A stretch of DNA of 38,602 bases from Rahnella perminowiae (GCF_019049755.1 NZ_JAFMOS010000630.1:1-38602); one strand, 5' to 3'; counted from the first letter of the stretch, positions 21,063-30,420 are shown. Numbers and translations: made by a program. The notes: generated by a model not told the origin, from the letters alone.

Positions 21063-21243
21063 ATAATTCGAGTTACAGGAAGGCGGCAAGCGAATGACAA
21101 ATCGGTCGGGAACCGATTTGAACAGCGCTCGCGCTGGCCCGCAGGGTGAGCCTCAGGGACGAGGCTCATTAATCCCGATGACCTTACTCAGGTAAGTGAT
21201 TCGGGTGACCGAACGCAGCCAGCACATCTGTCGCTTGAAGTAT
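21063..21243. repeat. ERIC-like intergenic palindromic repeat
   Basis: About 180 bp of imperfect palindrome fills the gap between ppiC and ilvC. The ends are inverted (TTCGAGTTACAG at left, rc of the right end TTCAAGCGACAG). Inner hairpins are AAATCGGT/ACCGATTT (21099-21119) and TGAGCCTC/GAGGCTCA (21147-21168). The right-hand core, CTTAC-N4-GTAAG between CCCGA and TCGGG, followed by GAACGCAGCC and TTGAAGTATGA, resembles the enterobacterial ERIC element as I remember it, with an extra internal segment. It ends 9 bp from the ilvC stop and may fold in the ilvC 3' UTR. Confidence 0.75.
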
Positions 21244-21252
21244 GAAGGGGGA

Positions 21253-22728
21253 TCAGCTTGCTACCGCGATACGCTTCATATCAGTCATATAGCCACGCAA
21301 AGTGCGGCCGATTGACTCAATGGGATGGTTGCGGATCGCTTCGTTAACGTCGCGCAGTTGCGCGTTATCAACCTGCGTTTCAGCCACTGATTTGCCCAGA
21401 TCGCCTGCCTGCAGCGTGGTCATGAACTCTTTCAGCAATGGCACGGCAGCGTTAGCGAACAGGTAGTTACCGTATTCAGCCGTATCCGAGATAACCACAT
21501 TCATTTCGTACAGACGCTTACGTGCAACGGTGTTGGCGATCAGCGGCAGTTCGTGCAGTGATTCGTAGTAAGCAGATTCTTCGATGATGCCGGACGCCAC
21601 CATGGTTTCGAAGGCCAGCTCAACGCCCGCTTTCACCATCGCAATCATCACAACGCCGTGGTCGAAGTATTCCTGCTCGGAAATTTTACCGTCGAACTGC
21701 GGTGCGTTTTCGAACGCGGTTGCGCCCGTTTCTTCACGCCAGGTCAGCAGGTTTTTGTCGTCGTTCGCCCAGTCAGCCATCATGCCGCTGGAGAATTCGC
21801 CGGAGATAATGTCATCCATGTGTTTCTGGAACAGGGGGGCCATAATCTCTTTCAGTTGTTCGGACAGTGCATAAGCACGCAGTTTCGCCGGGTTGGACAG
21901 TCGGTCCATCATCAGCGTAATACCGCCTTGTTTCAGCGCTTCGGTAATGGTTTCCCAGCCGAACTGCAACAGTTTTTCGGCATAGGCTTCATCAACACCG
22001 TCAGCAACCAGTTTGTCGAAGCACAACAGAGAACCTGCCTGCAGCATGCCACACAGGATAGTCTGCTCGCCCATCAGGTCAGATTTTACTTCAGCCACGA
22101 AGGAAGATTGCAGAACGCCCGCACGATGGCCGCCGGTCGCCGCTGCCCAGGCTTTAGCAATGGCCATGCCTTCGCCTTTCGGGTCGTTTTCCGGGTGAAC
22201 CGCGATCAGCGTCGGTACACCGAAACCACGTTTGTATTCTTCACGCACTTCAGTGCCCGGGCATTTCGGGGCAACCATCACCACGGTGATGTCTTTACGG
22301 ATTTGCTCGCCCACTTCCACGATGTTGAAACCGTGGGAATAGCCCAGTGTTGCGCCATCTTTCATCAGAGGCTGAACCGCTTTCACTACAGCGCTGTGCT
22401 GTTTGTCCGGCGTCAGGTTGATAACCAGATCCGCCTGTGGGATCAGTTCTTCGTAGGTGCCGACTTTAAAGCCGTTTTCGGTCGCTTTACGCCATGAAGC
22501 TCGCTTCTCAGCAATGGCTTCTGCACGCAGGGTGTAGGACACATCCAGACCGGAATCACGCATGTTCAGCCCCTGGTTCAGGCCCTGTGCACCACAGCCT
22601 ACAATCACCACTTTTTTACCTTTGAGGTAGCTGGCTTCGTCCGCGAATTCATCGCGACCCATGAAGCGGCATTTGCCCAGTTGTGCCAGCTGCTGACGCA
22701 GGTTCAGTGTGTTGAAATAGTTAGCCAT
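21253..22728 (-). CDS. ilvC: Ketol-acid reductoisomerase (class II)
   Basis: IlvC converts 2-acetolactate and 2-aceto-2-hydroxybutyrate to the dihydroxy acids of valine and isoleucine synthesis with NADPH and Mg2+. The 491 residues match the long class II enzyme of E. coli. GCGAQG is at 44-49; NADPH-selecting R68, R76 and S78 are conserved; active-site H132, K155, D217 and E221 sit at the E. coli positions. It is transcribed away from ilvY and is expected to be induced by IlvY plus substrate. Confidence 0.99.
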   Translation of the reverse strand: MANYFNTLNLRQQLAQLGKCRFMGRDEFADEASYLKGKKVVIVGCGAQGLNQGLNMRDSGLDVSYTLRAEAIAEKRASWRKATENGFKVGTYEELIPQADLVINLTPDKQHSAVVKAVQPLMKDGATLGYSHGFNIVEVGEQIRKDITVVMVAPKCPGTEVREEYKRGFGVPTLIAVHPENDPKGEGMAIAKAWAAATGGHRAGVLQSSFVAEVKSDLMGEQTILCGMLQAGSLLCFDKLVADGVDEAYAEKLLQFGWETITEALKQGGITLMMDRLSNPAKLRAYALSEQLKEIMAPLFQKHMDDIISGEFSSGMMADWANDDKNLLTWREETGATAFENAPQFDGKISEQEYFDHGVVMIAMVKAGVELAFETMVASGIIEESAYYESLHELPLIANTVARKRLYEMNVVISDTAEYGNYLFANAAVPLLKEFMTTLQAGDLGKSVAETQVDNAQLRDVNEAIRNHPIESIGRTLRGYMTDMKRIAVAS

Positions 22729-22770
22729 GTCTTGCTCCGTTCTATCGAGGTAAGTGCTGTTATTTTTTGT

Positions 22771-22790
22771 TTCACCGGTGAGCCGGTGAA
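22771..22790 (-). other. Hairpin in ilvC leader
   Basis: TTCACCGG-TGAG-CCGGTGAA is a perfect 8-bp stem with a 4-nt loop in the transcribed ilvC 5' region. On the minus strand it is followed by an A-rich run and not by T, so it is not an intrinsic terminator. It could stabilise the message; function unknown. Confidence 0.5.
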
Positions 22791-22802
22791 CGCCGTGAAT
22801 TC

Positions 22803-22831
22803 ACTATATGTCATGCGACACATTGCTTAAA
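22803..22831 (-). promoter_or_regulatory. Candidate ilvC promoter
   Basis: On the minus strand, -10 TATAGT (22803-22808) is preceded at 17 bp by TTTAAG (22826-22831), a poor -35. A good -10 with a poor -35 fits the known activator-dependent ilvC promoter, which needs IlvY bound upstream. The -35 lies 22 bp from the dyad at 22854. Confidence 0.5.
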
Positions 22832-22853
22832 TTGATATATTACGAAGATGATG

Positions 22854-22868
22854 TTGCAGATTCTGCAA
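22854..22868. promoter_or_regulatory. IlvY operator
   Basis: TTGCAGA-T-TCTGCAA is a perfect 7-1-7 dyad in the ilvC-ilvY gap and fits the LysR-type T-N11-A rule. It is nested in a wider interrupted repeat ACGAAG (22842-22847) ... CTTCGT (22873-22878), whose centre is one base away. The likely ilvY -10 (TATACT, 22869-22874) overlaps its right edge, consistent with autorepression, while ilvC lies on the other side. E. coli IlvY binds tandem operators here; a second site near 22823-22837 is less clear. Confidence 0.75.
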
Positions 22869-22914
22869 TATACTTCGTTTGATTCCTGTGAAACTAAAAA
22901 GCCGGGTATTCGAT

Positions 22915-23796
22915 ATGGACTTACGTGATCTGAAACTGTTTTTACATCTGGCGGAAAGCCGCCATTTTGGCCGTTCGTCAAAGGCGATGCATGTCAGCCC
23001 GTCCACATTGTCACGCCAGATCCAGCGGCTGGAAGAAGAACTCGGCCAGCCGTTATTTCAGCGTGATAACCGCACCGTGCAACTGACCAGTGCAGGTGAA
23101 CAACTCAAAAACTTTGCTCAGCAAACGCTGCTGCATTATCAGCAACTGCGCAGCGGGCTGGATCAGCATGGCCCGACACTGAGCGGCGAATTGCGACTTT
23201 TTTGCTCGGTAACCGCCGCCTACAGTCATCTGCCGCCGATCCTTGACCGTTTCCGTGCGCAGCATCCGCTGGTAGAAATCAAACTCACCACCGGTGATGC
23301 CGCCGATGCGGTTGAAAAAGTTCAGTCCACCGAAGCGGATCTGGGGATCGCCGGTCGTCCGGAAAGTTTGCCGGGCAGCGTCGATTTCACACAGATCGGC
23401 GAAATCCCGATGATCCTGATTTCTCCCTCCCTGCCTTGCGCCGTACGCACACAGGTCAGCGAACCGCATCCGGACTGGTCACAAATTCCGTTCATCCTGC
23501 CGGAGCATGGCCCGGCGCGAAAACGCATCGACGTCTGGTTTAAACGCAACCGCCTGAGCAATCCGCTGATTTATGCCACGGTATCCGGCCATGAAGCCAT
23601 TGTCTCGATGGTCGCGCTCGGTTGCGGTATCGCACTCATTCCGTCCGTCGTGGTCGATAACAGCCCGGAACCGGTGCGCAACCGTATTTCCATTCTGGAT
23701 AACGTCACGCTCGGCGCGCCGCTGGAACTGGGCGTCTGCGTGCAAAAAAAACGCCTGAACGAACCCCTGATCGACGCGTTCTGGCAGTTGCTCTGA
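22915..23796 (+). CDS. ilvY: LysR-type activator IlvY
   Basis: IlvY activates ilvC in response to acetolactate or acetohydroxybutyrate and represses itself. From this start the protein has 293 residues (E. coli 297). The N-terminal winged helix-turn-helix is at about 3-60 (HFGRSSKAMHVSPSTLSRQIQ), followed by a periplasmic-binding-like effector domain. An upstream TTG (22879) would add 12 residues, but the ATG at 22915 gives the family start MDLRDLKLFLHLAES and leaves the operator outside the gene. The ribosome site is weak (CCGGG). Confidence 0.96.
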   Translation: MDLRDLKLFLHLAESRHFGRSSKAMHVSPSTLSRQIQRLEEELGQPLFQRDNRTVQLTSAGEQLKNFAQQTLLHYQQLRSGLDQHGPTLSGELRLFCSVTAAYSHLPPILDRFRAQHPLVEIKLTTGDAADAVEKVQSTEADLGIAGRPESLPGSVDFTQIGEIPMILISPSLPCAVRTQVSEPHPDWSQIPFILPEHGPARKRIDVWFKRNRLSNPLIYATVSGHEAIVSMVALGCGIALIPSVVVDNSPEPVRNRISILDNVTLGAPLELGVCVQKKRLNEPLIDAFWQLL

Positions 23797-23808
23797 ACGT
23801 TTACACCA

Positions 23809-23836
23809 TAAAAAAGGGGCACTTTTCAGGTGCCCC
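23809..23836 (-). terminator. ilvGMEDA operon terminator
   Basis: On the minus strand GGGGCAC pairs with GTGCCCC (7 bp, loop of seven) and is followed by six T. It starts 7 bp after the ilvA stop. The plus-strand side lacks a T-run, so it acts mainly on ilvA; it may still fold in the ilvY transcript. Confidence 0.88.
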
Positions 23837-23843
23837 GTTGAGT

Positions 23844-25388
23844 TTAGCCCGCCAGGAAGAAGCGGAACGCCGGATTATCACTTTCGTTATGACAGTCATA
23901 ACCCAGTGCCGACAGGTTCTTTTCAAATTCCGGTTCTTGTTCGTTCAGCTCAAAGGCCGCCAGCACACGGCCAAAATCGGTGCCGTGGCTACGGTAATGG
24001 AACAACGATATATTCCAGTGCGTACCCAGCGTGTGCAGGAATTTCAGCAACGCGCCCGGTGATTCAGGGAATTCAAAGCTGTAAAGCCGCTCGCGCAGAG
24101 GCTTGGTCGGACGGCCGCCCACCATGTAACGGACATGAAGTTTTGCCATTTCATCATCGGACAAATCCACGACCTGATAGCCGTCATGATTGAGTTCCGC
24201 GATGATTTCCTGACGTTCCGCATGGCCGCGTGTCAGACGCACACCGACAAAAATGCAGGCATTATCCGCATCGGCGTAACGGTAGTTGAACTCCGTTACC
24301 GAACGGCCACCCAGCAACTGACAAAACTTCAGGAAACTGCCTTTACGCTCAGGAATAGTCACTGCCAGCAGCGCTTCACGTTGCTCACCCAGTTCACAGC
24401 GTTCCGACACATAACGCAGACCGTGGAAATTGACGTTCGCGCCGGAAAGCACATGCGCCAGTCGCTCACCCTGAATATTGTGCTGCTGCACATATTTTTT
24501 CAGCCCCGCCAGCGCCAGCGCACCGGAAGGCTCAGCAATGGCGCGGACGTCTTCGAACAAATCTTTCACGGCAGCGCAAATTGAATCACTGTCGACGGTG
24601 ATGACGTCATCAAGATATTCGCGACACAAACGGAATGTTTCGTTGCCGATACGTTTCACTGCCACGCCTTCCGCAAACAAACCCACGCGCGCCAGATCAA
24701 CCGGTTCACCGGCATCCATTGCCGCGCGCAGGCAGGCAGAATCTTCAGCTTCGACACCGATGACCTGAATCTGTGGCATCAATTGTTTGATCAGCACGGC
24801 GACGCCGGCGGCCAGACCACCACCGCCGACGGGCACGAATACGCGGTCGAGATGCGCATCCTGTTGCAGCAACTCCATTGCCAGCGTGCCCTGCCCGGCT
24901 ATCACCGCCGGATGGTCAAATGGCGGCACAAACGTCATGCCCTGTTCCTGCGACAGCGTGATCGCTTTGGCTTTCGCCTCATCGAAATTGGCGCCATGCA
25001 GCAAAACTTCGCCGCCGAAGTTACGCACGGCATCCACTTTGATATCTGCTGTGGCAACCGGCATCACAATCAGCGATTTGATGCCTTTTTTGGTCGCCGA
25101 TAACGCAACGCCCTGCGCGTGATTTCCCGCAGACGCGGTGATGACACCACGCGCAGCCTGTTCTTCCGTCAGGCTGGCGATCATCGAATAGGCGCCGCGC
25201 AGTTTAAAACTGTGAACGGCCTGGCGATCCTCCCTCTTCACCAGAATGGTGTTACCCAGCCGGGAAGAGATCTTTTCCATGACCTGCAAAGGCGTCACCT
25301 GCGCGACTTCATAAACCGGCGCACGCAGTACGGCACGCAGATATTCTGCGCCGCACGGCTGGTCGGGTAGAGGTTGTGATACCGCCAT
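23844..25388 (-). CDS. ilvA: Threonine deaminase, biosynthetic
   Basis: IlvA is the PLP enzyme converting threonine to 2-oxobutanoate, the first isoleucine step, inhibited by isoleucine and activated by valine. The 514 residues equal E. coli. The PLP lysine is K62 in HSFKLRGA; ASAGNHAQG at 85-93 and GGGGLAAG at 188-195 bind cofactor and phosphate. The C-terminal part (about 330-514) has two ACT-like regulatory subdomains (YSFEFPESPGALL). It is the last gene of the operon, 5 bp after ilvD. Confidence 0.98.
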   Translation of the reverse strand: MAVSQPLPDQPCGAEYLRAVLRAPVYEVAQVTPLQVMEKISSRLGNTILVKREDRQAVHSFKLRGAYSMIASLTEEQAARGVITASAGNHAQGVALSATKKGIKSLIVMPVATADIKVDAVRNFGGEVLLHGANFDEAKAKAITLSQEQGMTFVPPFDHPAVIAGQGTLAMELLQQDAHLDRVFVPVGGGGLAAGVAVLIKQLMPQIQVIGVEAEDSACLRAAMDAGEPVDLARVGLFAEGVAVKRIGNETFRLCREYLDDVITVDSDSICAAVKDLFEDVRAIAEPSGALALAGLKKYVQQHNIQGERLAHVLSGANVNFHGLRYVSERCELGEQREALLAVTIPERKGSFLKFCQLLGGRSVTEFNYRYADADNACIFVGVRLTRGHAERQEIIAELNHDGYQVVDLSDDEMAKLHVRYMVGGRPTKPLRERLYSFEFPESPGALLKFLHTLGTHWNISLFHYRSHGTDFGRVLAAFELNEQEPEFEKNLSALGYDCHNESDNPAFRFFLAG

Positions 25389-25393
25389 GACTG

Positions 25394-27244
25394 TCAGCCT
25401 CCCAGCTTAGACTTGTCGCGTACTGCGCCTTTGTCCGCGCTGGTTGCCAGCAATGCGTAAGCACGCAGCGCCAGAGAAACCACACGTTCACGGTTTTTCG
25501 GCGTCCAGGCTTTGTCGCCGCGGGCCAGTTCAGCTTCGTGACGCGCCGCCAGTTCTGCCGCGGGCACATCCAGCACCATTTTGCGGTTTGGAATATCGAT
25601 GTCGATGATGTCGCCATCTTCCACCAGCGCAATCAGGCCACCGCTGCCCGCTTCCGGAGAAACGTGACCGATAGATAAACCGGAAGTGCCGCCCGAGAAG
25701 CGGCCATCGGTGATCAGCGCACACTCTTTGCCGAGCCCCATGGATTTCAGGTAAGTGGTCGGATACAGCATTTCCTGCATCCCCGGCCCGCCTTTCGGCC
25801 CTTCGTAACGGATAACCACAACGTCGCCGGAAACCACTTTACCGCCGAGGATCGCGGAAACGGCATCATCCTGGCTTTCGTACACTTTTGCCGGGCCACG
25901 GAAGGTCAGGTTGGATTCATCCACGCCTGCGGTTTTAACGATGCTGCCCGCTTCGGCGATGTTGCCGTAAAGCACGGCCAGACCACCGTCTTTACTGAAT
26001 GCATGCTCAAACGAACGGATACAACCGTCGGCGCGGTCATCATCCAGCGTGTCCCAGCGGCAGTCTTGCGAGAAAGCCTGCGTGGTGCGGATACCGGCGG
26101 GACCCGCGCGGAACATTTTTTTCACGGCTTCGTCTTGGGTCAGCATAATGTCGTACTGATCCAGCGTCTGGTTCAGGGTCAGGCCCAGGATATTTTTCAC
26201 GTCGCGGTTCAGGAGATTAGCGCGATCCAGTTCCCCCAGAATCGCCAGCACGCCCCCTGCCCGGTGCACATCTTCCATGTGATATTTCTGGGTGCTTGGC
26301 GCGACCTTACACAGATGCGGCACTTTGCGTGACAGACGGTCAATGTCGGTCATGTCGAATTCAATTTCGCCTTCCTGCGCTGCCGCCAGCAGATGCAGTA
26401 CAGTGTTGGTCGAGCCGCCCATCGCGATATCCAACGTCATGGCATTTTCGAAAGCCGCTTTGCTGGCAATGCTGCGCGGCAGTGCGCTGACATCGTCCTG
26501 CTCGTAATAACGTTTGGTCAGCTCAACGATGCGACGACCGGCATTCAGGAACAGATCTTTACGGTCAGCATGGGTAGCCAGCAATGAACCGTTACCCGGC
26601 TGGGAAAGCCCCAGCGCTTCGGTCAGACAGTTCATAGAGTTTGCAGTGAACATCCCGGAACACGAGCCGCAGGTCGGACAGGCAGAACGTTCGATTTGTT
26701 CGCTGTCGGCATCGCTGACGTTCGGGTTTGCGCCTTGAATCATCGCATCGACCAGGTCGAGTTTGATGATTTTGTCAGACAGTTTGGTTTTCCCGGCTTC
26801 CATCGGGCCACCGGAAACAAAGATCACCGGAATGTTCAGGCGCAGTGACGCCATCAGCATTCCCGGAGTGATTTTGTCGCAGTTGGAAATACACACCATG
26901 GCATCGGCGCAGTGCGCGTTAACCATGTATTCCACCGAGTCAGCAATCAGTTCACGTGAAGGCAATGAATACAGCATGCCACCATGCCCCATGGCGATCC
27001 CGTCATCCACCGCGATCGTGTTGAATTCTTTCGCCACGCCGCCGGACGCTTCGATTTGTTCAGCAACCAGCTTACCCAGATCGCGCAGGTGCACGTGCCC
27101 CGGTACAAACTGGGTGAATGAGTTAACGACGGCGATAATTGGCTTACCGAAATCGTTGTCCGTCATGCCAGTGGCACGCCATAAAGCGCGGGCACCAGCC
27201 ATGTTGCGGCCATGAGTCGTGGTGTGGGAACGGTACTTAGGCAT
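25394..27244 (-). CDS. ilvD: Dihydroxy-acid dehydratase
   Basis: IlvD dehydrates dihydroxyisovalerate and dihydroxymethylvalerate to the 2-oxo acids using an Fe-S cluster. It is 616 residues from the chosen start, as in E. coli. Cluster-ligand cysteines are visible as C122 ([12 protein letters not shown]) and C195 ([10 protein letters not shown]). A start 21 bp upstream (27265) is in frame, but MPKYRS is the family N terminus, with GGAG upstream. A hairpin (27275-27298) lies between ilvE and ilvD. Confidence 0.98.
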   Translation of the reverse strand: MPKYRSHTTTHGRNMAGARALWRATGMTDNDFGKPIIAVVNSFTQFVPGHVHLRDLGKLVAEQIEASGGVAKEFNTIAVDDGIAMGHGGMLYSLPSRELIADSVEYMVNAHCADAMVCISNCDKITPGMLMASLRLNIPVIFVSGGPMEAGKTKLSDKIIKLDLVDAMIQGANPNVSDADSEQIERSACPTCGSCSGMFTANSMNCLTEALGLSQPGNGSLLATHADRKDLFLNAGRRIVELTKRYYEQDDVSALPRSIASKAAFENAMTLDIAMGGSTNTVLHLLAAAQEGEIEFDMTDIDRLSRKVPHLCKVAPSTQKYHMEDVHRAGGVLAILGELDRANLLNRDVKNILGLTLNQTLDQYDIMLTQDEAVKKMFRAGPAGIRTTQAFSQDCRWDTLDDDRADGCIRSFEHAFSKDGGLAVLYGNIAEAGSIVKTAGVDESNLTFRGPAKVYESQDDAVSAILGGKVVSGDVVVIRYEGPKGGPGMQEMLYPTTYLKSMGLGKECALITDGRFSGGTSGLSIGHVSPEAGSGGLIALVEDGDIIDIDIPNRKMVLDVPAAELAARHEAELARGDKAWTPKNRERVVSLALRAYALLATSADKGAVRDKSKLGG

Positions 27245-27274
27245 GCTCTGTTCACTCCAAATCATTTCTGTTTA

Positions 27275-27298
27275 GCAGGCTGCGCCATCGCCGCCTGC
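27275..27298 (-). other. Intercistronic hairpin ilvE-ilvD
   Basis: GCAGGC and GCCTGC form a 6-bp stem around a 12-nt GC-rich loop, read in the ilv message between ilvE and ilvD. No T-tract follows, so it is not a terminator; it may affect mRNA stability between cistrons. Confidence 0.45.
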
Positions 27299-27317
27299 GC
27301 AATTCTTATTCTTTTGA

Positions 27318-28247
27318 TTATTGAGGGTTAATTGGATCCAGCCAACCCCATTTGTCTTCGGTTTTGCCGGTGAACAGGCCGAAGAATGCATCCTGAATTT
27401 GTTTGGTGACCGGACCCCGTTTGCCGATACCGACCTGGATGCCGTCAACACTGCGCACCGGCGTGATTTCTGCGGCGGTGCCGGACATGAAGACTTCGTC
27501 TGCCAGATACAGCGATTCACGGGACAGAACTTGCTCACGCACTTCCAGTCCCAGATCTTTCGCCAGTTTAATAATAGCGTCACGGGTGATACCCGGCAGC
27601 GCGGAAGAGGTAAACGGAGGCGTGAATAAAATGCCTTCTTTCACTTCAAACAGGTTTTCGCCAGCACCTTCAGATACATAGCCATGGATGTCCAGCGCAA
27701 TACCTTCCTGATAACCGTGACGACGTGCTTCGCTGCCGACCAGCAGGGAAGACAGGTAGTTACCCCCCGCTTTGGCGGCCGTTGGAATGGTGTTTGCTGC
27801 AACGCGGTTCCATGAAGACACCATCGCATCGATGCCCTGTTCCAGCGCTTCTTCACCCAGATACGCGCCCCACGGGAAGGCTGCGATGATTACATCAGTT
27901 TTGTAGCCGTCCGGCGGGTTAACGCCCATTCCCACATCGCCAACAAACACCAGCGGACGGATATAGGCACTGACCAGATTGTTTTTGCGCAGAGTTTCAC
28001 GGCAAGCTTCCATCAGCTCATCCACGCTCTGGGAAACAGGCATACGATAAATTTTTGCGGAATCGCGCAGACGCTGCATGTGTTCACGGTGACGGAATAC
28101 GACCGGGCCTTTATGGGAGTCGTAGCAACGCACGCCTTCGAAAACGGAAGTGCCGTAATGCAGTGCGTGTGACATGACATGGACTTTAGCTTCAGCCCAC
28201 GGCACCATTTCACCATTGAACCAAATGTAATCAGCTTTCTTCGTCAT
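27318..28247 (-). CDS. ilvE: Branched-chain aminotransferase
   Basis: IlvE is the class IV PLP aminotransferase for the last step of isoleucine, valine and leucine synthesis. From the chosen start it has 309 residues, as in E. coli. The PLP lysine is K159 in PTAAKAGGNY; FEGVRCYD and EGAGENLF are substrate and cofactor-binding blocks. The open frame extends 63 codons upstream through ilvM, but the ATG at 28247 has GAGAAG nearby, gives the family start MTKKADYIWF, and leaves 17 bp after ilvM. Confidence 0.98.
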   Translation of the reverse strand: MTKKADYIWFNGEMVPWAEAKVHVMSHALHYGTSVFEGVRCYDSHKGPVVFRHREHMQRLRDSAKIYRMPVSQSVDELMEACRETLRKNNLVSAYIRPLVFVGDVGMGVNPPDGYKTDVIIAAFPWGAYLGEEALEQGIDAMVSSWNRVAANTIPTAAKAGGNYLSSLLVGSEARRHGYQEGIALDIHGYVSEGAGENLFEVKEGILFTPPFTSSALPGITRDAIIKLAKDLGLEVREQVLSRESLYLADEVFMSGTAAEITPVRSVDGIQVGIGKRGPVTKQIQDAFFGLFTGKTEDKWGWLDPINPQ

Positions 28248-28264
28248 TCTTCTCGTTCCTTTAC

Positions 28265-28528
28265 TCACGCATTCGCGCGTATTTGTTGTGATGTATGTTG
28301 CTGGATCTCGACACACGCGACATCCATAAGTTTGCGTAACTGTGAAGACAGTAAATCTACCGGACGCTGACTGGCAACGGTCAATTCGATATTTATATTT
28401 TCCGCATTGACCATCGGCGTCATGTTCATTGCGCACACCTGAAAACCACGGTGACGGACCACGCGTAATACGCGCTCTAACATTTCGGGACGGAAACGGG
28501 CCTGAATTGAGACGTTATGTTGCATCAT
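28265..28528 (-). CDS. ilvM: Acetolactate synthase II small subunit
   Basis: IlvM is the 87-residue ACT-domain subunit of acetohydroxyacid synthase II; length equals E. coli. The sequence [15 protein letters not shown] and the conserved [18 protein letters not shown] identify it. It stimulates and stabilises IlvG and, unlike the small subunits of AHAS I and III, does not confer valine inhibition. It starts in a 4-bp ATGA overlap with ilvG. Confidence 0.97.
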   Translation of the reverse strand: MMQHNVSIQARFRPEMLERVLRVVRHRGFQVCAMNMTPMVNAENINIELTVASQRPVDLLSSQLRKLMDVACVEIQQHTSQQIRANA

Positions 28529-30171
28529 GATATTTTCTCCAGCATGGTTTCGTTGCCTGCGCCCGGTGGAACCAGTGGCCAGACATTCTCATTTTCATCG
28601 ATAGAAACCTGGAGCAAATACGGACCTTCACTGTTGAAGAAAGCGTCCAGAGCGGCATCGACTTGATCTTTACGGTGGATACGTTGGCCGGGGATATTGA
28701 ATGCGCTGGCCAGCGTGACAAAATCGGGGTTATCGGAGAGGTTGGTTTCACTGAAGCGTCCGTCGAAGAACAATTCCTGCCACTGTCGAACCATCCCTAA
28801 CCGCTGGTTATCCAGCAACAGGATTTTAACGGGCAACTGTTTTCGCTTGATGGTGCCCAGTTCCTGAACGTTCATCATGAATGAACCGTCGCCAGATACG
28901 CAGATCACCATATCGTCCGGGCGGGCAACTTGTGCACCGACTGCGGCAGGTACGCCGAAACCCATCGTGCCCAGACCACTGGAGGTGATGAAGTTTTCCG
29001 GACGGGTGAACTGCATATGTTGCGCGGTCCACATCTGATGCTGGCCAACGTCGGTGGTCACGACGGTATTGGCTGATTTACGGTCAGAGATTTGTTTCAG
29101 TAACAACGGCGCATAAATCGCTTCACCCGGGTGGTCATAGCGCCATTCGCCCTGCGCTTTCAGCGTCATCACTTCATCACGCCATGCGTTGATGTTCAGA
29201 GGTTGTTGCAGCGCCGGTAACAGCAAGTTCAGATCACCCTGCAGCGCCACATGCGCCTGACGCAGTTTGTTCAGCTCAGCCGGGTCGATATCCATGTGGA
29301 TAACCGCGGCATCTGGCGCAAAGGTATTCAGCTTGCCGGTCACACGGTCATCGAAACGCGCACCAACGGCAATCAGCAAATCGCAGGACTGAACGGCCAG
29401 ATTCGCCGCTTTGGTACCGTGCATTCCCAGCATACCCAGATAACACGGGTCGCTGGCATCCGGTGCCCCCAGACCTTTCAACGTTGCTACCGCAGGAATA
29501 CCTGTCGCAGAAATGAATTCGCGCAATGCCGGGACGGCCTGTGCGATACCGACACCGCCACCGACGTAAACCATCGGTTTTTGCGCGGTGGTGATCATGG
29601 CATAGGCTTGTTGTAATTCAGTGGCAGAGTGCGGGAACGTTTCTTCAACGGCGACCAGATGCGGCGGTAATTCACCGACGGCCAGCTGGATATCTTTCGG
29701 GATGTCGATCAGAACCGGGCCCGGACGACCGGAGCTGGCGATGGCAAAGGCTTCAGCCATGATTTCCGGCAGCGCTTCCAGAGATTCAACCAGAAAGCTG
29801 TGTTTGGTACAGGCCAGGGACAAACCTAAAACATCGATTTCCTGAAAGGCATCGGTGCCAATGAAGGCGGAACCAACCTGTCCGGTGATGGCCACCAGCG
29901 GAACGGAATCTAAAAGTGCGTCGGCCAGGCCGGTGATCAGGTTGGTCGCGCCAGGACCGGAAGTGGCGATACAGACGCCGACTTTTCCGGTAGAACGGGC
30001 ATAGCCGATGGCAGCCATTGCGGCACCCTGCTCATGCCGGCACAACAGGTGTTCTACGCCGCCGTCATACAATGCATCGTATACCGGCATGATTGCCCCG
30101 CCAGGATAACCAAATACAGTATTTACACCCTGCGCACGCAACGCTTGTACTACCCATTGTGCTCCGTTCAT
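28525..30171 (-). CDS. ilvG: Acetolactate synthase II large subunit, intact
   Basis: IlvG is the ThDP- and FAD-dependent catalytic subunit of acetohydroxyacid synthase II, which makes acetolactate and acetohydroxybutyrate. It is a full-length 548 residues with no frameshift, unlike E. coli K-12 MG1655. The catalytic glutamate is E47 (CRHEQGA) and the ThDP motif GDGSFMMN lies at 427-434. A start 27 bp upstream (30198) is possible, but the ATG at 30171 has AGGAGA and sits 2 bp after the ilvX stop, giving the family start MNGAQWVV. Confidence 0.98.
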   Translation of the reverse strand: MNGAQWVVQALRAQGVNTVFGYPGGAIMPVYDALYDGGVEHLLCRHEQGAAMAAIGYARSTGKVGVCIATSGPGATNLITGLADALLDSVPLVAITGQVGSAFIGTDAFQEIDVLGLSLACTKHSFLVESLEALPEIMAEAFAIASSGRPGPVLIDIPKDIQLAVGELPPHLVAVEETFPHSATELQQAYAMITTAQKPMVYVGGGVGIAQAVPALREFISATGIPAVATLKGLGAPDASDPCYLGMLGMHGTKAANLAVQSCDLLIAVGARFDDRVTGKLNTFAPDAAVIHMDIDPAELNKLRQAHVALQGDLNLLLPALQQPLNINAWRDEVMTLKAQGEWRYDHPGEAIYAPLLLKQISDRKSANTVVTTDVGQHQMWTAQHMQFTRPENFITSSGLGTMGFGVPAAVGAQVARPDDMVICVSGDGSFMMNVQELGTIKRKQLPVKILLLDNQRLGMVRQWQELFFDGRFSETNLSDNPDFVTLASAFNIPGQRIHRKDQVDAALDAFFNSEGPYLLQVSIDENENVWPLVPPGAGNETMLEKIS

Positions 30172-30173
30172 CT

Positions 30174-30224
30174 TTATTCTCCTGCCTTTTTGCGACAAGT
30201 GCAGAATATTATGCTGTTGCTCAT
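30174..30224 (-). CDS. ilvX: IlvX-like 16-residue microprotein
   Basis: Between the ilvL attenuator and ilvG an ATG opens a 16-codon frame, [16 protein letters not shown], ending 2 bp before the ilvG ATG. E. coli IlvX, as I recall it, is MNNSTKFCFSRFRTGN: same length, same position, and shared M-x-N-S, F-C, R and G. The purine-rich GGGGTCGGAAA before the ATG may serve as ribosome site. The ilvG Shine-Dalgarno lies inside its last codons, so its translation is likely coupled to ilvG. Its biochemical function is unknown to me. Confidence 0.75.
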   Translation of the reverse strand: MSNSIIFCTCRKKAGE

Positions 30225-30264
30225 TTTCCGACCCCGCCTCTCTGTTCTCTGAAATTCCTGACCC

Positions 30265-30297
30265 AAAAAAAAACCCCGGACCTTTCGGTGCGGGGTT
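30265..30297 (-). terminator. ilv operon attenuator (terminator hairpin)
   Basis: On the minus strand an 11-bp stem with one C-C mismatch (AACCCCGCACC against GGTCCGGGGTT, loop GAAA) is followed by nine T. It lies downstream of the branched-chain-codon-rich ilvL, so ribosome stalling in ilvL should favour an antiterminator, as in classical ilvGMEDA attenuation. The GTGCGGGGCT inside ilvL can pair with AGAAACCCCGCAC, giving the alternative fold. Confidence 0.92.
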
Positions 30298-30318
30298 TCT
30301 TTTCAGGTTCAGGCTTGT

Positions 30319-30420
30319 TTAATAAGCCTTTCTTCGTCCAAGTGCAGCCCCGCACGGTGGGATAATAATCACCACCACGCTAATCACGACTAGGCTAACT
30401 ACGAGGAGAAGGGCTTTCAT
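30319..30420 (-). CDS. ilvL: ilvGMEDA operon leader peptide
   Basis: This 33-residue leader peptide begins MKALLLVVSLVVISVVVIII and goes on PPCGAALGRR, closely matching E. coli IlvL. It is packed with leucine, valine and isoleucine codons, so translation senses charged tRNA for all three and controls the attenuator at 30265-30297. The ATG is preceded by the purine-poor CTAAAA. Upstream on the minus strand a TTGTCA and TGGTAACTC with 18-bp spacing is a possible operon promoter, at low confidence. Confidence 0.93.
   Translation of the reverse strand: MKALLLVVSLVVISVVVIIIPPCGAALGRRKAY

Noticed and set aside
21658-22497. 279-codon plus-strand open frame inside ilvC
   Set aside because: Antisense shadow of a highly conserved biosynthetic gene with no family resemblance.
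22771-22790. Strong hairpin upstream of ilvC considered as an attenuator
   Set aside because: In the direction of ilvC transcription it is followed by A residues, not T, and there is no leader peptide.
28248-28436. 63-codon N-terminal extension of ilvE
   Set aside because: It runs through ilvM in another frame and does not resemble aminotransferases; the internal ATG with a ribosome site gives the exact family length.
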